Positions 15,182-23,672 are shown, counted from the first letter of the stretch. The stretch: 29,827 nucleotides of DNA from Halanaerobiales bacterium (GCA_016278415.1 JADQBV010000223.1:1-29827); one strand, 5' to 3'. The notes: generated by a model from the sequence alone, not told the origin. Translations and numbers: made by a program.

Positions 15182-15832
15182 CTAAATTGTATTTTCAAAA
15201 TCCCTTAAATCATCATTCTCGCCAAATACTATCATTACATCACCTGATTTAAATCTCTCTTCAGCACTTAGAGTTATGTTTATTTCGCTTTCACGCTTTA
15301 TGGCCACAACATTAATATTATATCTATTCCTTATATTAAGCTCTACCAGATTCTTGCCTACCATGTTTTCTGGAACAGGTAACTCAATAATACTATAATC
15401 TGGTGAAAATTCTAGATAATCCAATACACTGGATGACATAAGATTGTGGGCAATTCTAACCCCCATATCTCTTTCAGGATAAATTACTCTATCAGCTCCT
15501 ACTTTTGATAACAGATTACCATGTAAACCATCATGTGCTTTTACAATAACATAAGGTACTCCCAGTTCTTTTAAGATTAACGTTGACAGAACATTAGCAT
15601 GAACATTATCACCAATACTAATTATTGCAACATCAAAGTTACCTACCCCCAGTGTCCGTAATGATTCCTCATCTGTAGCATCAACTTCAACGGCATGAGT
15701 AACTACATTAGCTAACATCTGTACTTTCTCACTATCTGTATCAACTGCCAGCACATTATGACCTTTATCAACCAACGTCCTGGCAACACTGGCACCAAAA
15801 CTCCCCAGACCTATAACAATAAATTGTTTCAT
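15182..15832 (-). CDS. ktrA: KtrA-type RCK regulatory subunit of K+ uptake
   Basis: A 216-residue cytoplasmic subunit that gates the KtrB channel in response to bound nucleotide. The RCK_N Rossmann fold opens with I-G-L-G-S-F-G (complete G-x-G-x-x-G) and has the acidic ribose-binding V-D-T-D at the end of strand two. The RCK_C domain (about 135-216) ends with M-I-V-F-G, typical of the family. RCK_C domains of KtrA proteins can bind c-di-AMP in known Firmicutes, which would match the riboswitch far upstream. The chosen start is ATG 15832, which has GGGAGGA at the right distance; nine further in-frame codons upstream are not expected to be translated. It follows ktrB after 135 bases containing a hairpin. 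Confidence 0.9.
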   Translation of the reverse strand: MKQFIVIGLGSFGASVARTLVDKGHNVLAVDTDSEKVQMLANVVTHAVEVDATDEESLRTLGVGNFDVAIISIGDNVHANVLSTLILKELGVPYVIVKAHDGLHGNLLSKVGADRVIYPERDMGVRIAHNLMSSSVLDYLEFSPDYSIIELPVPENMVGKNLVELNIRNRYNINVVAIKRESEINITLSAEERFKSGDVMIVFGENDDLRDFENTI

Positions 15833-15868
15833 TCCTGTTTCCTCCCAAAAATCAATCATATTTACCTA

Positions 15869-15898
15869 TTCCTGGATTCCAGTTTTACTGACCAGGAA
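15869..15898. repeat. Nested hairpin in the ktrB-ktrA gap
   Basis: TTCCTGG (15869-15875) pairs with CCAGGAA (15892-15898), enclosing CAGT (15880-15883) and ACTG (15887-15890). It lies between ktrB and ktrA with no T-run after it. It may be an RNA processing or stabilising element that adjusts the KtrA to KtrB ratio. Confidence 0.5.
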
Positions 15899-15967
15899 AA
15901 TATATTCTTTAATAATTTTTATCATTTTAAAATTTTTTATAAAATAAAATGTGAAGACTGGTTATAA

Positions 15968-17302
15968 TTATCCAACCATTATATTCTCTTTAGGATAATG
16001 ATAGACACCTTTTCTCTTTCTCTCTGCCAGTGCCAGAGCCAGTGTTAACGGCCCTACCCTACCAACAAACATTGTAAAAGTTATCAATGCTTTACCTATT
16101 TCTGATAAAGTAGAGGTTATTCCAGTGGATAAGCCCACTGTTCCAAAAGCTGATACTGTTTCAAACATAATAGACATAAAGTTTTTACCCTCTGTAATAG
16201 ATAAAATCATGGTTACTACTATTACTAAGGTTAAGGCTAAGAAAGTAGTAACTACTGCTTTAAAGACTATATCTTTTTCCAGACGCCGTTTAAAGACCTC
16301 AATATCATCTTTACCCTTAATTAAATTCCAGACAGTCATCAATAGGACACCAAAGGTAGTAGTCTTGATTCCACCACCGGTAGACCCAGGTGATGCACCA
16401 ATAAACATTAAGACAATTGTTAAAAAAAGAGTCGAACTGTGCAGCTGACCGGTAGGCACTGTATTAAAACCTGCTGTCCTGGGAGTAATGGAAAGAAACA
16501 GAGAGGCCAATAACTTTTCACCAAAGGGTAGATTACCGATAGTTGCCGGATTATTATACTCTAAAAATAGGAAACTAAAGAATCCAATGACTATCAAAAG
16601 TAAGGTGAAGATTAAAACCATTTTAGTCTGTAAAGTAAAATTCTTGATACGCCTATTATCATATAACTCAGCCATGACTGCAAAACCTATTCCGCCCAGT
16701 ACAATTAAAGCCATGACAACAAAATTGACTACAATATCACCTGTAAAACCCTCTAGACTATTCCCAAAAAGGTCAAACCCGGCATTATTAAAGGCTGATA
16801 CAGAGTGGAAAATAGCCAGATAAAGTGCTCTCCAGAAGCTGTAATCAAATATAAATCTTATAAATAAAATAAGTGCTGCAGTTCCTTCAATAACAAAAGT
16901 AAATGTTAAAACATATTTTACCAGTCTTACCATACCAGACATCTGAAGGTGATCCAGGTCATCTTTGATTAATAATCGTTCCTTTAATCCAATCTTCCTA
17001 CCGATTACTAAAGCTATCAGACTGGACATGGTCATTATCCCGATTCCACCAATCTGAATAAGAAACATGATTACTAACTGACCAAAGACAGTGAAGGCAG
17101 TACTGGTATTTACCACTATTAAACCTGTCACACAGGTTGCAGAGGTAGCAGTAAATAAGGCATTAAGGAAACCCATACTACCTTCAGCTGTTGTCGCTAA
17201 AGGCAGCATTAGTAGAATAGTTCCGGTAAATATAACAATAAAATATCCAATTACTAAAAATTGCGCAGAGGTAAATTCTTTCTTCTTTAAATAACTTAAC
17301 AT
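15968..17302 (-). CDS. ktrB: KtrB-type K+ uptake channel subunit
   Basis: A 444-residue membrane subunit of a Ktr potassium system, which works with KtrA and is usually Na+-stimulated. It has the four M1-P-M2 repeats of the superfamily, with selectivity-filter segments T-C-V-T-G-L, N-N-A-G-F, T-P-R-T-A-G-F and G-T-V-G-L-S. The intramembrane gating-loop region G-S-T-G-G-G-I-K-T-T-T-F is present near residues 311-322. Length is typical for KtrB and shorter than the TrkH encoded upstream. Ribosome binding site AAGGGAT. It starts 27 bases after trkH, in the same operon. Confidence 0.92.
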   Translation of the reverse strand: MLSYLKKKEFTSAQFLVIGYFIVIFTGTILLMLPLATTAEGSMGFLNALFTATSATCVTGLIVVNTSTAFTVFGQLVIMFLIQIGGIGIMTMSSLIALVIGRKIGLKERLLIKDDLDHLQMSGMVRLVKYVLTFTFVIEGTAALILFIRFIFDYSFWRALYLAIFHSVSAFNNAGFDLFGNSLEGFTGDIVVNFVVMALIVLGGIGFAVMAELYDNRRIKNFTLQTKMVLIFTLLLIVIGFFSFLFLEYNNPATIGNLPFGEKLLASLFLSITPRTAGFNTVPTGQLHSSTLFLTIVLMFIGASPGSTGGGIKTTTFGVLLMTVWNLIKGKDDIEVFKRRLEKDIVFKAVVTTFLALTLVIVVTMILSITEGKNFMSIMFETVSAFGTVGLSTGITSTLSEIGKALITFTMFVGRVGPLTLALALAERKRKGVYHYPKENIMVG

Positions 17303-17329
17303 AATAACAATCCCTTCAGTCTATATAAA

Positions 17330-18823
17330 TTAGGAACTCCTTTTTCGTTTGAATAGATAATATTTACTGTCTCTAAATAATTTTGTCAGGGCAAAGATTA
17401 TAACCAAAAATTCTAATCTACCCAGCATCATACCAAATATCTCAGTCCATAAAATCAATCCTGAGGCATCTGAACCGGTAATTCCGATAGAAAGACCAAC
17501 TGTTCCCAGGGCAGAACCAAATTCAAATAAACTATCACGAAGGCTGTGCCCCTCAGCCAGGAAGATAAATACTCCAGCTAAATAGGTAAACAAATAAAGA
17601 ATAATATAATTGGCTACTTCACGGATACTACTATCCTTAATATAAACCTTATCCTCACCACGCCAGACATAGTTTTCGTTAACACGGTTTGTGGGACTAA
17701 AATGCTGTTTGATTTCCCAATATATTGACTTTAACACAATATAGACTCTAAATTGTTTAATACCACCAGCGGTTGAACCAGTTCCACCACCTATTAACAT
17801 AAAGAAGATAACAAATAAATTAGCAAAAATAGGCCAGGTAGCAAAATCAATAGTACCAAAACCTGTAGTTGATAAAGCCGATACCAGCTGAAATACACTA
17901 TTACGTATATTTTCTCCCAGGTTTGTATAAAGGCCATTTAAGCCTATGAAACTTACTAAAGGGATAGAAATCAGTAGTAAAAGACCCATTAATCTTATCT
18001 CACCATTACGAAAAAATGTTTTAAACTTACCCTGGATTAAAGCATAATGGGTAGCAAAGTTGATTGTACCAAGAAACATTAGAATAATGGTTACAAGTTC
18101 TATGGGCAGACTATGCCAGTGTCCGATACTGGCCGGAACTGTTGAAAAACCACCAGTTGAAATAGCTGCTATAGAGTGATTGATAGAATTAAACAAATTC
18201 ATACCGGCAAAATAATAAAGAATTACACCACCAGTAATATATCCAAGATAGATCTTCATAATCATCTGAGTAGAACGCTGTACATGTGGTAACAACTGAT
18301 CTGATCTAGCTTCAGCCATATAAAGCCCCATCCCCTGCATTGGTAAGATGGATGATAAAGCGATTACCGCTAATCCAGCACCACCCATTAACTGCATAAT
18401 ACTTCTCCAGAGTAGATATATCCCGGGAGTCTGTTCTACATTCATTACAGATAAACCGGTAGTAGTCCAACCGCTGACCACCTCAAATATTGCATGTGTC
18501 CAGGACATATTGAGCCCCCAGACAAAGGGTATGGCAGAAAATATCAATGCCATTACCCAGGATAGAACTACAATAATTCCACCCTCTTTCAGGGTTAGAG
18601 AGACAGTCTTCTCCCTGGGACCTGCCTTATAGTATAGATAAGCGCCCAGAGCCAGAGATACTAAAGAGGTTACAATAAAGTATTCTATGTAAGTATAATC
18701 TGCTGGATAGAAAAATAATGAGAGCAAAGGAAGCAGTAAAACACCACCTACAACCATTACAATTAAACCAGTATATTTAATTATCAGTTTATAGCGCGAT
18801 TTCAAAAGTTCATTGTAGTTCAT
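17330..18823 (-). CDS. trkH: TrkH-type K+ uptake protein
   Basis: A 497-residue membrane subunit of a Trk potassium transporter. Two extra N-terminal transmembrane helices come before the four M1-P-M2 repeats, which is the difference from KtrB. Filter segments are T-T-T-G-L-S, S-T-G-G-F-S, S-T-T-G-F-G and G-T-V-G-L-S. The gating-loop region G-G-G-T-G-S-T-A-G-G-I-K-Q-F-R lies between repeats three and four. Its ATG directly abuts the TAG of the upstream trkA-like gene (TAGATG), so the subunits are translationally coupled. Confidence 0.92.
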   Translation of the reverse strand: MNYNELLKSRYKLIIKYTGLIVMVVGGVLLLPLLSLFFYPADYTYIEYFIVTSLVSLALGAYLYYKAGPREKTVSLTLKEGGIIVVLSWVMALIFSAIPFVWGLNMSWTHAIFEVVSGWTTTGLSVMNVEQTPGIYLLWRSIMQLMGGAGLAVIALSSILPMQGMGLYMAEARSDQLLPHVQRSTQMIMKIYLGYITGGVILYYFAGMNLFNSINHSIAAISTGGFSTVPASIGHWHSLPIELVTIILMFLGTINFATHYALIQGKFKTFFRNGEIRLMGLLLLISIPLVSFIGLNGLYTNLGENIRNSVFQLVSALSTTGFGTIDFATWPIFANLFVIFFMLIGGGTGSTAGGIKQFRVYIVLKSIYWEIKQHFSPTNRVNENYVWRGEDKVYIKDSSIREVANYIILYLFTYLAGVFIFLAEGHSLRDSLFEFGSALGTVGLSIGITGSDASGLILWTEIFGMMLGRLEFLVIIFALTKLFRDSKYYLFKRKRSS

Positions 18824-19486
18824 CTAGATTTCACCACCAAGTACTTTGATTGCTTTAGCCTGGTCTTCAGGCAGTGAGATAATAAGGATCTTATCCCCTT
18901 CTTGAATCTCAGTACCTCCCCTGGGGATTACAATCTCCCCATCACGGATAATTCCACCTAGTACAATACTCAGCGGTAGATCTATATCTTTAAGGGATTT
19001 ACCAATGGAAGGTGCCCCTTCCTGAATAATAAATTGTGTAATACTGAGCTTGCCATCCTCAAGGGTTATTAAATTACTGATATCCTCCACGGCAACATTC
19101 TGTTCTATTAATGAACTCAATAATTGTGTTGTATTGAAGATTGCATCAACACCCAGTTTCTTAAACAGGTCTTCATTATCAGGGTTATTAACAAGTGCTG
19201 TTGTCCTTTTTATGCCAAAATACTCTTTGGCCATCTTACAGATAAAGAGATTATCATGGTCTTTCTGGGTCAGGGAAACCAGTATATCTGTCTGATAGGC
19301 ACCTGCATCTTCCAGTATATTTGGATCAGATGCTTCACCACAGATTACATCTGCCCTCAGTTGTCTGGATAGTTGGAGGGAATACTCCTTATCCTTATTT
19401 ACTATATTTACAAAATGTCCCTTGGACATTAGACTTTTAGCAAGGTGATAGATTAGTTTACCACCACCGATTAACATAATCTGCAT
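18824..19486 (-). CDS. trkA: TrkA-like RCK subunit (RCK_N plus RCK_C)
   Basis: A 220-residue peripheral subunit of the Trk system. The RCK_N domain (1-~135) is followed by an RCK_C domain (~140-218), with the latter's I-L-G-G-I-I-R-D-G-E and G-D-K-I-L-I-I-S pattern. The nucleotide loop reads G-G-G-K-L-I, so the third Gly of G-x-G-x-x-G is Ile, and the usual acidic residue after strand two is Asn in V-N-K-D. NAD(H) binding may therefore be weak here. Its ATG overlaps the stop of the preceding RCK gene (TAATG). Classical TrkA carries two RCK units in one chain; here two adjacent genes supply them separately. Confidence 0.88.
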   Translation of the reverse strand: MQIMLIGGGKLIYHLAKSLMSKGHFVNIVNKDKEYSLQLSRQLRADVICGEASDPNILEDAGAYQTDILVSLTQKDHDNLFICKMAKEYFGIKRTTALVNNPDNEDLFKKLGVDAIFNTTQLLSSLIEQNVAVEDISNLITLEDGKLSITQFIIQEGAPSIGKSLKDIDLPLSIVLGGIIRDGEIVIPRGGTEIQEGDKILIISLPEDQAKAIKVLGGEI

Positions 19487-19896
19487 TACTGACCATCCCC
19501 TTCCACCCTGTCTGCAAATTCATCTACCAGCAATGATAAAGGTGACAGGGTCATAACAGCCGGGTCTTTCTCAAATAATCTGGCTTTCTCTGGATCAATT
19601 ACCCTTACTAAGACCTCAGGTACTTGAAAGGTATGTCTGGCAAGTTGTGTTACCATATAATTGACCTTATCACTACCGGTAATTATGATCACCTTATCAG
19701 CCTGATCCATTTTGGCTGTTTTCAGAACCTCCTGTTCAAAGGCATCCCCTTCTACTTTAAAACCAGAAAAAGTTATAGGTAACCTGGCAAACTGCTCAGC
19801 ATCCCTGTCAATTATAACAACATCATGACCCTTTTCTGATAATAATCCGGCTAGCTTTGAACCTGCTCTACCACAGCCAACTACTACAACATACAT
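19486..19896 (-). CDS. Single RCK_N (TrkA-N) protein, partner of the next gene
   Basis: A 136-residue protein containing one RCK_N Rossmann domain and no RCK_C. The nucleotide loop is complete (V-G-C-G-R-A-G) and the acidic residue after strand two is present (I-I-D-R-D), unlike in the following TrkA-like protein. It overlaps both neighbours by one base (TAATG at each end), which implies coupled translation and equal amounts. It probably forms the first half of a split TrkA that gates TrkH. This is inference from domain content and order. Confidence 0.85.
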   Translation of the reverse strand: MYVVVVGCGRAGSKLAGLLSEKGHDVVIIDRDAEQFARLPITFSGFKVEGDAFEQEVLKTAKMDQADKVIIITGSDKVNYMVTQLARHTFQVPEVLVRVIDPEKARLFEKDPAVMTLSPLSLLVDEFADRVEGDGQ

Positions 19897-20582
19897 TATT
19901 GTTCATCCCCGAGGTCCATATTACTAATATCAGGTTGACCCGCAACTTCACTGGCCCTCTGTAAATTATCAGTAGCTGGACGATATGACGGATCTAAAGC
20001 TAAAGCAGCTCGATACATCTTCATGGCCTTTGCCTGCTGGTTTTTAAGTTCATAGATAATACCCATTAAATTAAAAGGCTCAGGTTTTTCTGAATCCTGT
20101 GATGTTGCCTTTTTCAAAATCTCAATAGCTTCAGTAAAATTCTTCTTGTTTATTTCAGCCTTGGCTAAATTTAAGATATCTTCAAAACTATCTGCCTCTT
20201 TCTCATTATTCTCCAGCTTATAACGTTCAAAAACATTATCTACTATTTCCAATATTTCCTGTGGTTTAAATGGTTTCCTTAGATAATCAACTGCTCCCAG
20301 TTTCATCGTCTCTACAGCTGTTTCTACATTACCATAACCGGTAATCATGACAACTCTGGTCTGATATTTTAATTCATTAACTTTCTCAAGGAATTCCAGA
20401 CCATCCATCCCCGGCATCTTCATATCTAATAGAATTACAGGATATTCATCTTCCTTTATCTTTTCTAAACCGTCTTCACCATTTAGTGCAGTTTCAACCT
20501 CATAACCTGCATTGGATAAAGCCTTCTCCAGTGTTAACCTGATATTCTTTTCATCATCAACAACTAATATCTTCTTATTCAT
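19896..20582 (-). CDS. Response regulator with receiver and TPR domains
   Basis: A 228-residue protein with a phospho-acceptor receiver domain (1-~120): acidic pocket Asp9-Asp10, phosphorylation site Asp53, Thr81 and Lys103. It is followed by tetratricopeptide repeats (about 130-210; A-L-A-L-D-P-S-Y-R-P is the clearest). There is no DNA-binding domain, so output should go through protein contact. The start chosen is ATG 20582, preceded by AAAGGGGGAA; upstream in-frame codons lie inside the previous gene. It overlaps that gene by eight bases and the next RCK gene by one. The position suggests that it relays the kinase signal to transport subunits, which is speculative. Confidence 0.88.
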   Translation of the reverse strand: MNKKILVVDDEKNIRLTLEKALSNAGYEVETALNGEDGLEKIKEDEYPVILLDMKMPGMDGLEFLEKVNELKYQTRVVMITGYGNVETAVETMKLGAVDYLRKPFKPQEILEIVDNVFERYKLENNEKEADSFEDILNLAKAEINKKNFTEAIEILKKATSQDSEKPEPFNLMGIIYELKNQQAKAMKMYRAALALDPSYRPATDNLQRASEVAGQPDISNMDLGDEQ

Positions 20583-20952
20583 CAATATTTCCCCCTTTAA
20601 GATTTTTTTCAACAACAGCTAAAAGGTCTTCCTGTTTAATTGGCTTAACAAGAAAATCATTAGCTCCCAGTGTTTCAGCTCGTTTTAAATCTTTCTCTTC
20701 TGATTTTGCAGATATAAATATAACTGGTATATCTGCAGTTGCAGGGTCATCTTTTAATGCCTCCAGGACAAGAAATCCGTTCATCTTGGGCATCAAAATA
20801 TCTAATAAGATTAGGTCTGGATCCTTATCCTGAGCTAACTCAAGAGCAGATAGGCCATCACGGGCAACCAGCACATCATATCCTGCCTTCTCTAAACTCA
20901 TTTTTAATACCAGTACTATATTTTTAGCATCATCTGCCAGTAATATCTTCAT
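20575..20952 (-). CDS. CheY-like single-domain response regulator
   Basis: A 125-residue stand-alone receiver with complete active site: Asp7-Asp8, phosphorylation Asp51, Ser81 and Lys103. No output domain is attached. The ATG at 20952 is preferred over the GTG at 20958, because GGGGAGGT lies only two bases before the GTG but at normal distance from the ATG. It is the second gene of the operon after the sensor kinase and likely its direct or shared phosphate acceptor with the receiver-TPR protein. Confidence 0.9.
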   Translation of the reverse strand: MKILLADDAKNIVLVLKMSLEKAGYDVLVARDGLSALELAQDKDPDLILLDILMPKMNGFLVLEALKDDPATADIPVIFISAKSEEKDLKRAETLGANDFLVKPIKQEDLLAVVEKNLKGGNIDE

Positions 20953-20958
20953 ACTCAC

Positions 20959-21150
20959 TTACCTCCCCTTCCATTACTCAAATACTATATATAGGGATTA
21001 TCTTCATATCCATTAGTCATATACCCTGAACATTTAACTTATAACTGATAATTATCAATTATTCAAAACTCTTTATGGTTTATTCTTATAATACCAAGCT
21101 TTAGGTATCTATAAAATTCCAGTAGTACACTCAGTGAAAGAAGCACCACA
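20959..21150 (-). other. Gap between kinase and first receiver gene
   Basis: 192 bases without a recognisable gene. They hold a perfect 12-base palindrome TGATAATTATCA (21046-21057) that could be an operator, and AT-rich stretches that could contain an internal promoter. No clear terminator is visible, so the kinase and downstream genes can be one transcript. Confidence 0.4.
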
Positions 21151-22986
21151 TTATTTATCTGAAAGATGGCGATATCGAGGAAGGGTAAAGACAAACTTAG
21201 AGCCTTTGCCTTCTTCACTTTCGACCCATATCCTGCCATTATGGGCTTCAATTATCTCTTTTGATATGGCCAGACCCAGTCCAGTCCCGCTATTCTCATC
21301 TTCATTATTACTTGCTCTTACAAACTTATCAAATACCTTATCACGATATTCCTCAGGTATTCCTACCCCTGTATCTTCAACATAGATATACACCTGTCTC
21401 CCCTGAAGATAGGAACCCACCGTAATACTCCCCTCTTCAGGAGTATATCTCAGTGCATTACCAATCAAGTTTGATATAACCCAACTTATTTTGTTTGAGT
21501 CAGCCCAGGCATATGTATTTTCAGAAACATCTCCCATTCGCAAATCCACGTTTCTCTCATCTGCCTGTTGTGAAAATGGTTTAATTGTTGATTGTATTAT
21601 TTTCTGCACATCTGCTCTGTTAAATTCCATTTTGATCTTACCTGACTCTATCTTGGAGAGATCAAGCAGGTCATTCACCAGCTCATTTAATCTTTCTGTA
21701 TCCTCAAAGGCTGCTTCGAGTAGTTGACGTTGATCACTATTTACTGTGCCAATGTCTTCTTCTAACAACATACTTAAGCCCATATTCATTGATGTTAATG
21801 GTGTTCTAAATTCATGAGATACAGTAGAGACGAACTCTGATTTCATTTCATCTACCTTTTTAAGCTTTGTTACATCTTCCATCAGGGTTATAGTAAAACG
21901 TACTTCCCCGTCTTTCCTTACTTTATTACTCGAAATATTAAAGTGTAGTTCCAAATTATTTCTCTTAATATCTATAGTCTTATTACTATCCTCTGCTTCA
22001 TTGTCATTTTTAATCATTTCAAATAACTCATCATTGTTAATAATCTCAAGAAAATGATAATTATCAACTACATCTATCTCTATTTCAAATAAGTCTTTGG
22101 CGGCATCATTTAATAGCACAACACGGTTCTCATCATCTGTTACTATTATCGGACTGCTAATATTATTTACTATTACTTCTGATTTTTCTTTTTCAGCTAT
22201 TAATTTACTGACATTTATCTTCTCATAATCCTGTAAGCGATCTATCATTTTATTAAACTCATTGGCCAGTTTCCCTATTTCATCACTGGAATGAACCTCA
22301 ATCTTCTGTTCAAAGTTCTTTTCTGCTATTTTCTGTATCGCACCTTTAAGTTTATTTACTGGTTTCAAGATTTGATTAGATAGATATAGACCAAATCCTA
22401 TAGCCAGGAGGATAGCGACTAGAGAAATTATACTGGTTGATATTATTGCTCCTTCCGCCCTACTATCAGCCCTTTCCTGGGCATTTACCATCTGATCCTG
22501 ATTTAAATCTCTAAGGTTACGAATCTGATTTTTAATATCTTCAAAAAGGGGTAATAATTCTTTATTGTAAAAGTCCCATTTCTCACCCATATCTAAGTGA
22601 TAAAACTCATCAAATCGATTTATGTAGCTGGAATATTTGGAGCTGATTTTGCCCAATATTTGAGCTTCACCGTCTATTGTTATATTGTCCTCGGCTCTGG
22701 CCAACCACTTATAGAAATCCTGTTCATTTTCACGAAATGTTTTCCTTCCCTCTTCAGTAGGTCCATTTATCATTACCAGGATTGCACTATCCTGACGTTC
22801 TATCGACTCAATCATGCTTTCACTGGCCTTGATGCTCCTATAGTTTTCTACCATAATATTGTTAATAGCATCAGAAAGACTTGTAAAGTTTGTAATGGCC
22901 CAAAATGTTACGATTACAAGTATAAATGCAACCAGTAAATACCCTATAAATATTTTAGCTTTCAGGCTTTTTAATCTATTTAACAT
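21151..22986 (-). CDS. Membrane sensor histidine kinase heading the K+ operon
   Basis: A 611-residue sensor kinase. Transmembrane segment one is at about 11-31. An extracytoplasmic helical sensor follows (32-178; four-helix-bundle type, with no recognised ligand pocket). Transmembrane two is at about 180-203, HAMP at about 205-258, a PAS domain at about 270-372, HisKA with His391 in S-H-E-F-R-T-P-L, and HATPase with N-box around Asn510, D-T-G-V-G-I-P (538-544) and G-T-G-L-G-L-A-I. Ribosome binding site GGAGGTGGGAAG. It is the first gene behind the c-di-AMP riboswitch and precedes two response regulators and the K+ uptake genes. It may sense osmotic or ionic state, but it lacks the KdpD-type N-terminal domain and is not KdpD. 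Confidence 0.9.
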   Translation of the reverse strand: MLNRLKSLKAKIFIGYLLVAFILVIVTFWAITNFTSLSDAINNIMVENYRSIKASESMIESIERQDSAILVMINGPTEEGRKTFRENEQDFYKWLARAEDNITIDGEAQILGKISSKYSSYINRFDEFYHLDMGEKWDFYNKELLPLFEDIKNQIRNLRDLNQDQMVNAQERADSRAEGAIISTSIISLVAILLAIGFGLYLSNQILKPVNKLKGAIQKIAEKNFEQKIEVHSSDEIGKLANEFNKMIDRLQDYEKINVSKLIAEKEKSEVIVNNISSPIIVTDDENRVVLLNDAAKDLFEIEIDVVDNYHFLEIINNDELFEMIKNDNEAEDSNKTIDIKRNNLELHFNISSNKVRKDGEVRFTITLMEDVTKLKKVDEMKSEFVSTVSHEFRTPLTSMNMGLSMLLEEDIGTVNSDQRQLLEAAFEDTERLNELVNDLLDLSKIESGKIKMEFNRADVQKIIQSTIKPFSQQADERNVDLRMGDVSENTYAWADSNKISWVISNLIGNALRYTPEEGSITVGSYLQGRQVYIYVEDTGVGIPEEYRDKVFDKFVRASNNEDENSGTGLGLAISKEIIEAHNGRIWVESEEGKGSKFVFTLPRYRHLSDK

Positions 22987-23075
22987 AACTTCCCACCTCC
23001 GTACTATAAACTCAAATGGAACTCATACTGCTAATTATTATTTCCCTAGGTTAACATATAAATCTCTTATAAATA

Positions 23076-23109
23076 CAAAAAAATCACAACAGATTAACTG
23101 AAGTGATTT
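23076..23109 (-). terminator. Expression-platform terminator of the c-di-AMP riboswitch
   Basis: On the minus strand AAATCAC (23109-23103) pairs with GTGATTT (23087-23081), with an inner CAG/CTG pair, followed by a run of T bases. It lies between the aptamer and the sensor kinase start, as expected for a transcriptional off-switch. Confidence 0.75.
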
Positions 23110-23144
23110 AAATAACCTTAATATAGGTACAGTTTATCTGCCTT

Positions 23145-23260
23145 TTATTGTCTACGAGGTTAGCTGTCGGGCTAGGAGTAAAAGGTCTCCCTTCATATAT
23201 ATGAATTAGCCCCAAAAAATGGGTCCCCCGCTTCCATTGCTTATGGAATTAGACCAGGAA
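23145..23260 (-). promoter_or_regulatory. Cyclic di-AMP riboswitch (ydaO/yuaA class)
   Basis: The minus strand carries the hallmark blocks of the ydaO/yuaA aptamer in order. A small hairpin (TTCCAT/ATGGAA) is followed by GCGGGGGACCCA (23231-23220), TTGGGGCTAATTC (23215-23203), a variable stem, and CAGCTAACCTCGTAGAC (23166-23150). The closing helix pairs GTCTA near 23254-23250 with TAGAC at 23154-23150. Known members turn off K+ uptake and osmolyte or wall genes when c-di-AMP binds. Here the downstream transcript encodes a sensor kinase, two regulators and Trk/Ktr K+ uptake, which agrees with that role. Confidence 0.92.
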
Positions 23261-23285
23261 TCTTTTTATTTAATTGTTGATTAAT

Positions 23286-23314
23286 ATTAAAACATATTAA
23301 CATGATTTTGTCAA
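23286..23314 (-). promoter_or_regulatory. Promoter of the riboswitch-controlled K+ operon
   Basis: TTGACA (23314-23309) and TTTAAT (23291-23286) on the minus strand are spaced by 17 bases, placing the transcript start shortly before the c-di-AMP aptamer. Confidence 0.75.
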
Positions 23315-23369
23315 GCAATTAATATATTTTAGATGACATATAATTAAGCCTTTTTAAAAGTACTATGTA

Positions 23370-23627
23370 TTAGAGAATTTTATATTTCTCTTTCTTATTC
23401 CTTTTACGTTCCTCTTCAATATCTTCTATACTTAGTTGTTCACTGGCCGGTTTTATTATAGCTATAACTCTAGCATCCGGCCTAATATTTTTTAGCACTG
23501 TTAGATCATGATCACTGATTTCTATGTCTTCCAGACTAACCTTGATCTGCTGACTACTACCCTGGTTATTGTTTTTATTACTAATATTAATTTTCTTCAA
23601 ATAAGCTTTGAAAGTAGCCTCTTTCAT
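23370..23627 (-). CDS. Hypothetical phage-element protein (85 aa)
   Basis: An 85-residue, charged, soluble protein with no recognised domain. It has a Ser/Asn/Gln-rich stretch at about 15-28 and a strongly basic C-terminus (E-E-E-R-K-R-N-K-K-E-K). The start has GGAGGTGAT upstream. It is the last gene of the leftward early transcript. No terminator is visible between its stop and the promoter of the K+ operon. Confidence 0.6.
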   Translation of the reverse strand: MKEATFKAYLKKINISNKNNNQGSSQQIKVSLEDIEISDHDLTVLKNIRPDARVIAIIKPASEQLSIEDIEEERKRNKKEKYKIL

Positions 23628-23672
23628 TGAATCACCTCCAATCCTGGCTATTTTTAGATTTTTAACTATGGA

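Noticed and set aside
21046..21057. Palindrome TGATAATTATCA as a Fur box
   Set aside because: It has only a 6-0-6 symmetry instead of the usual longer Fur site, and no iron-related gene is near; kept only as a possible operator.
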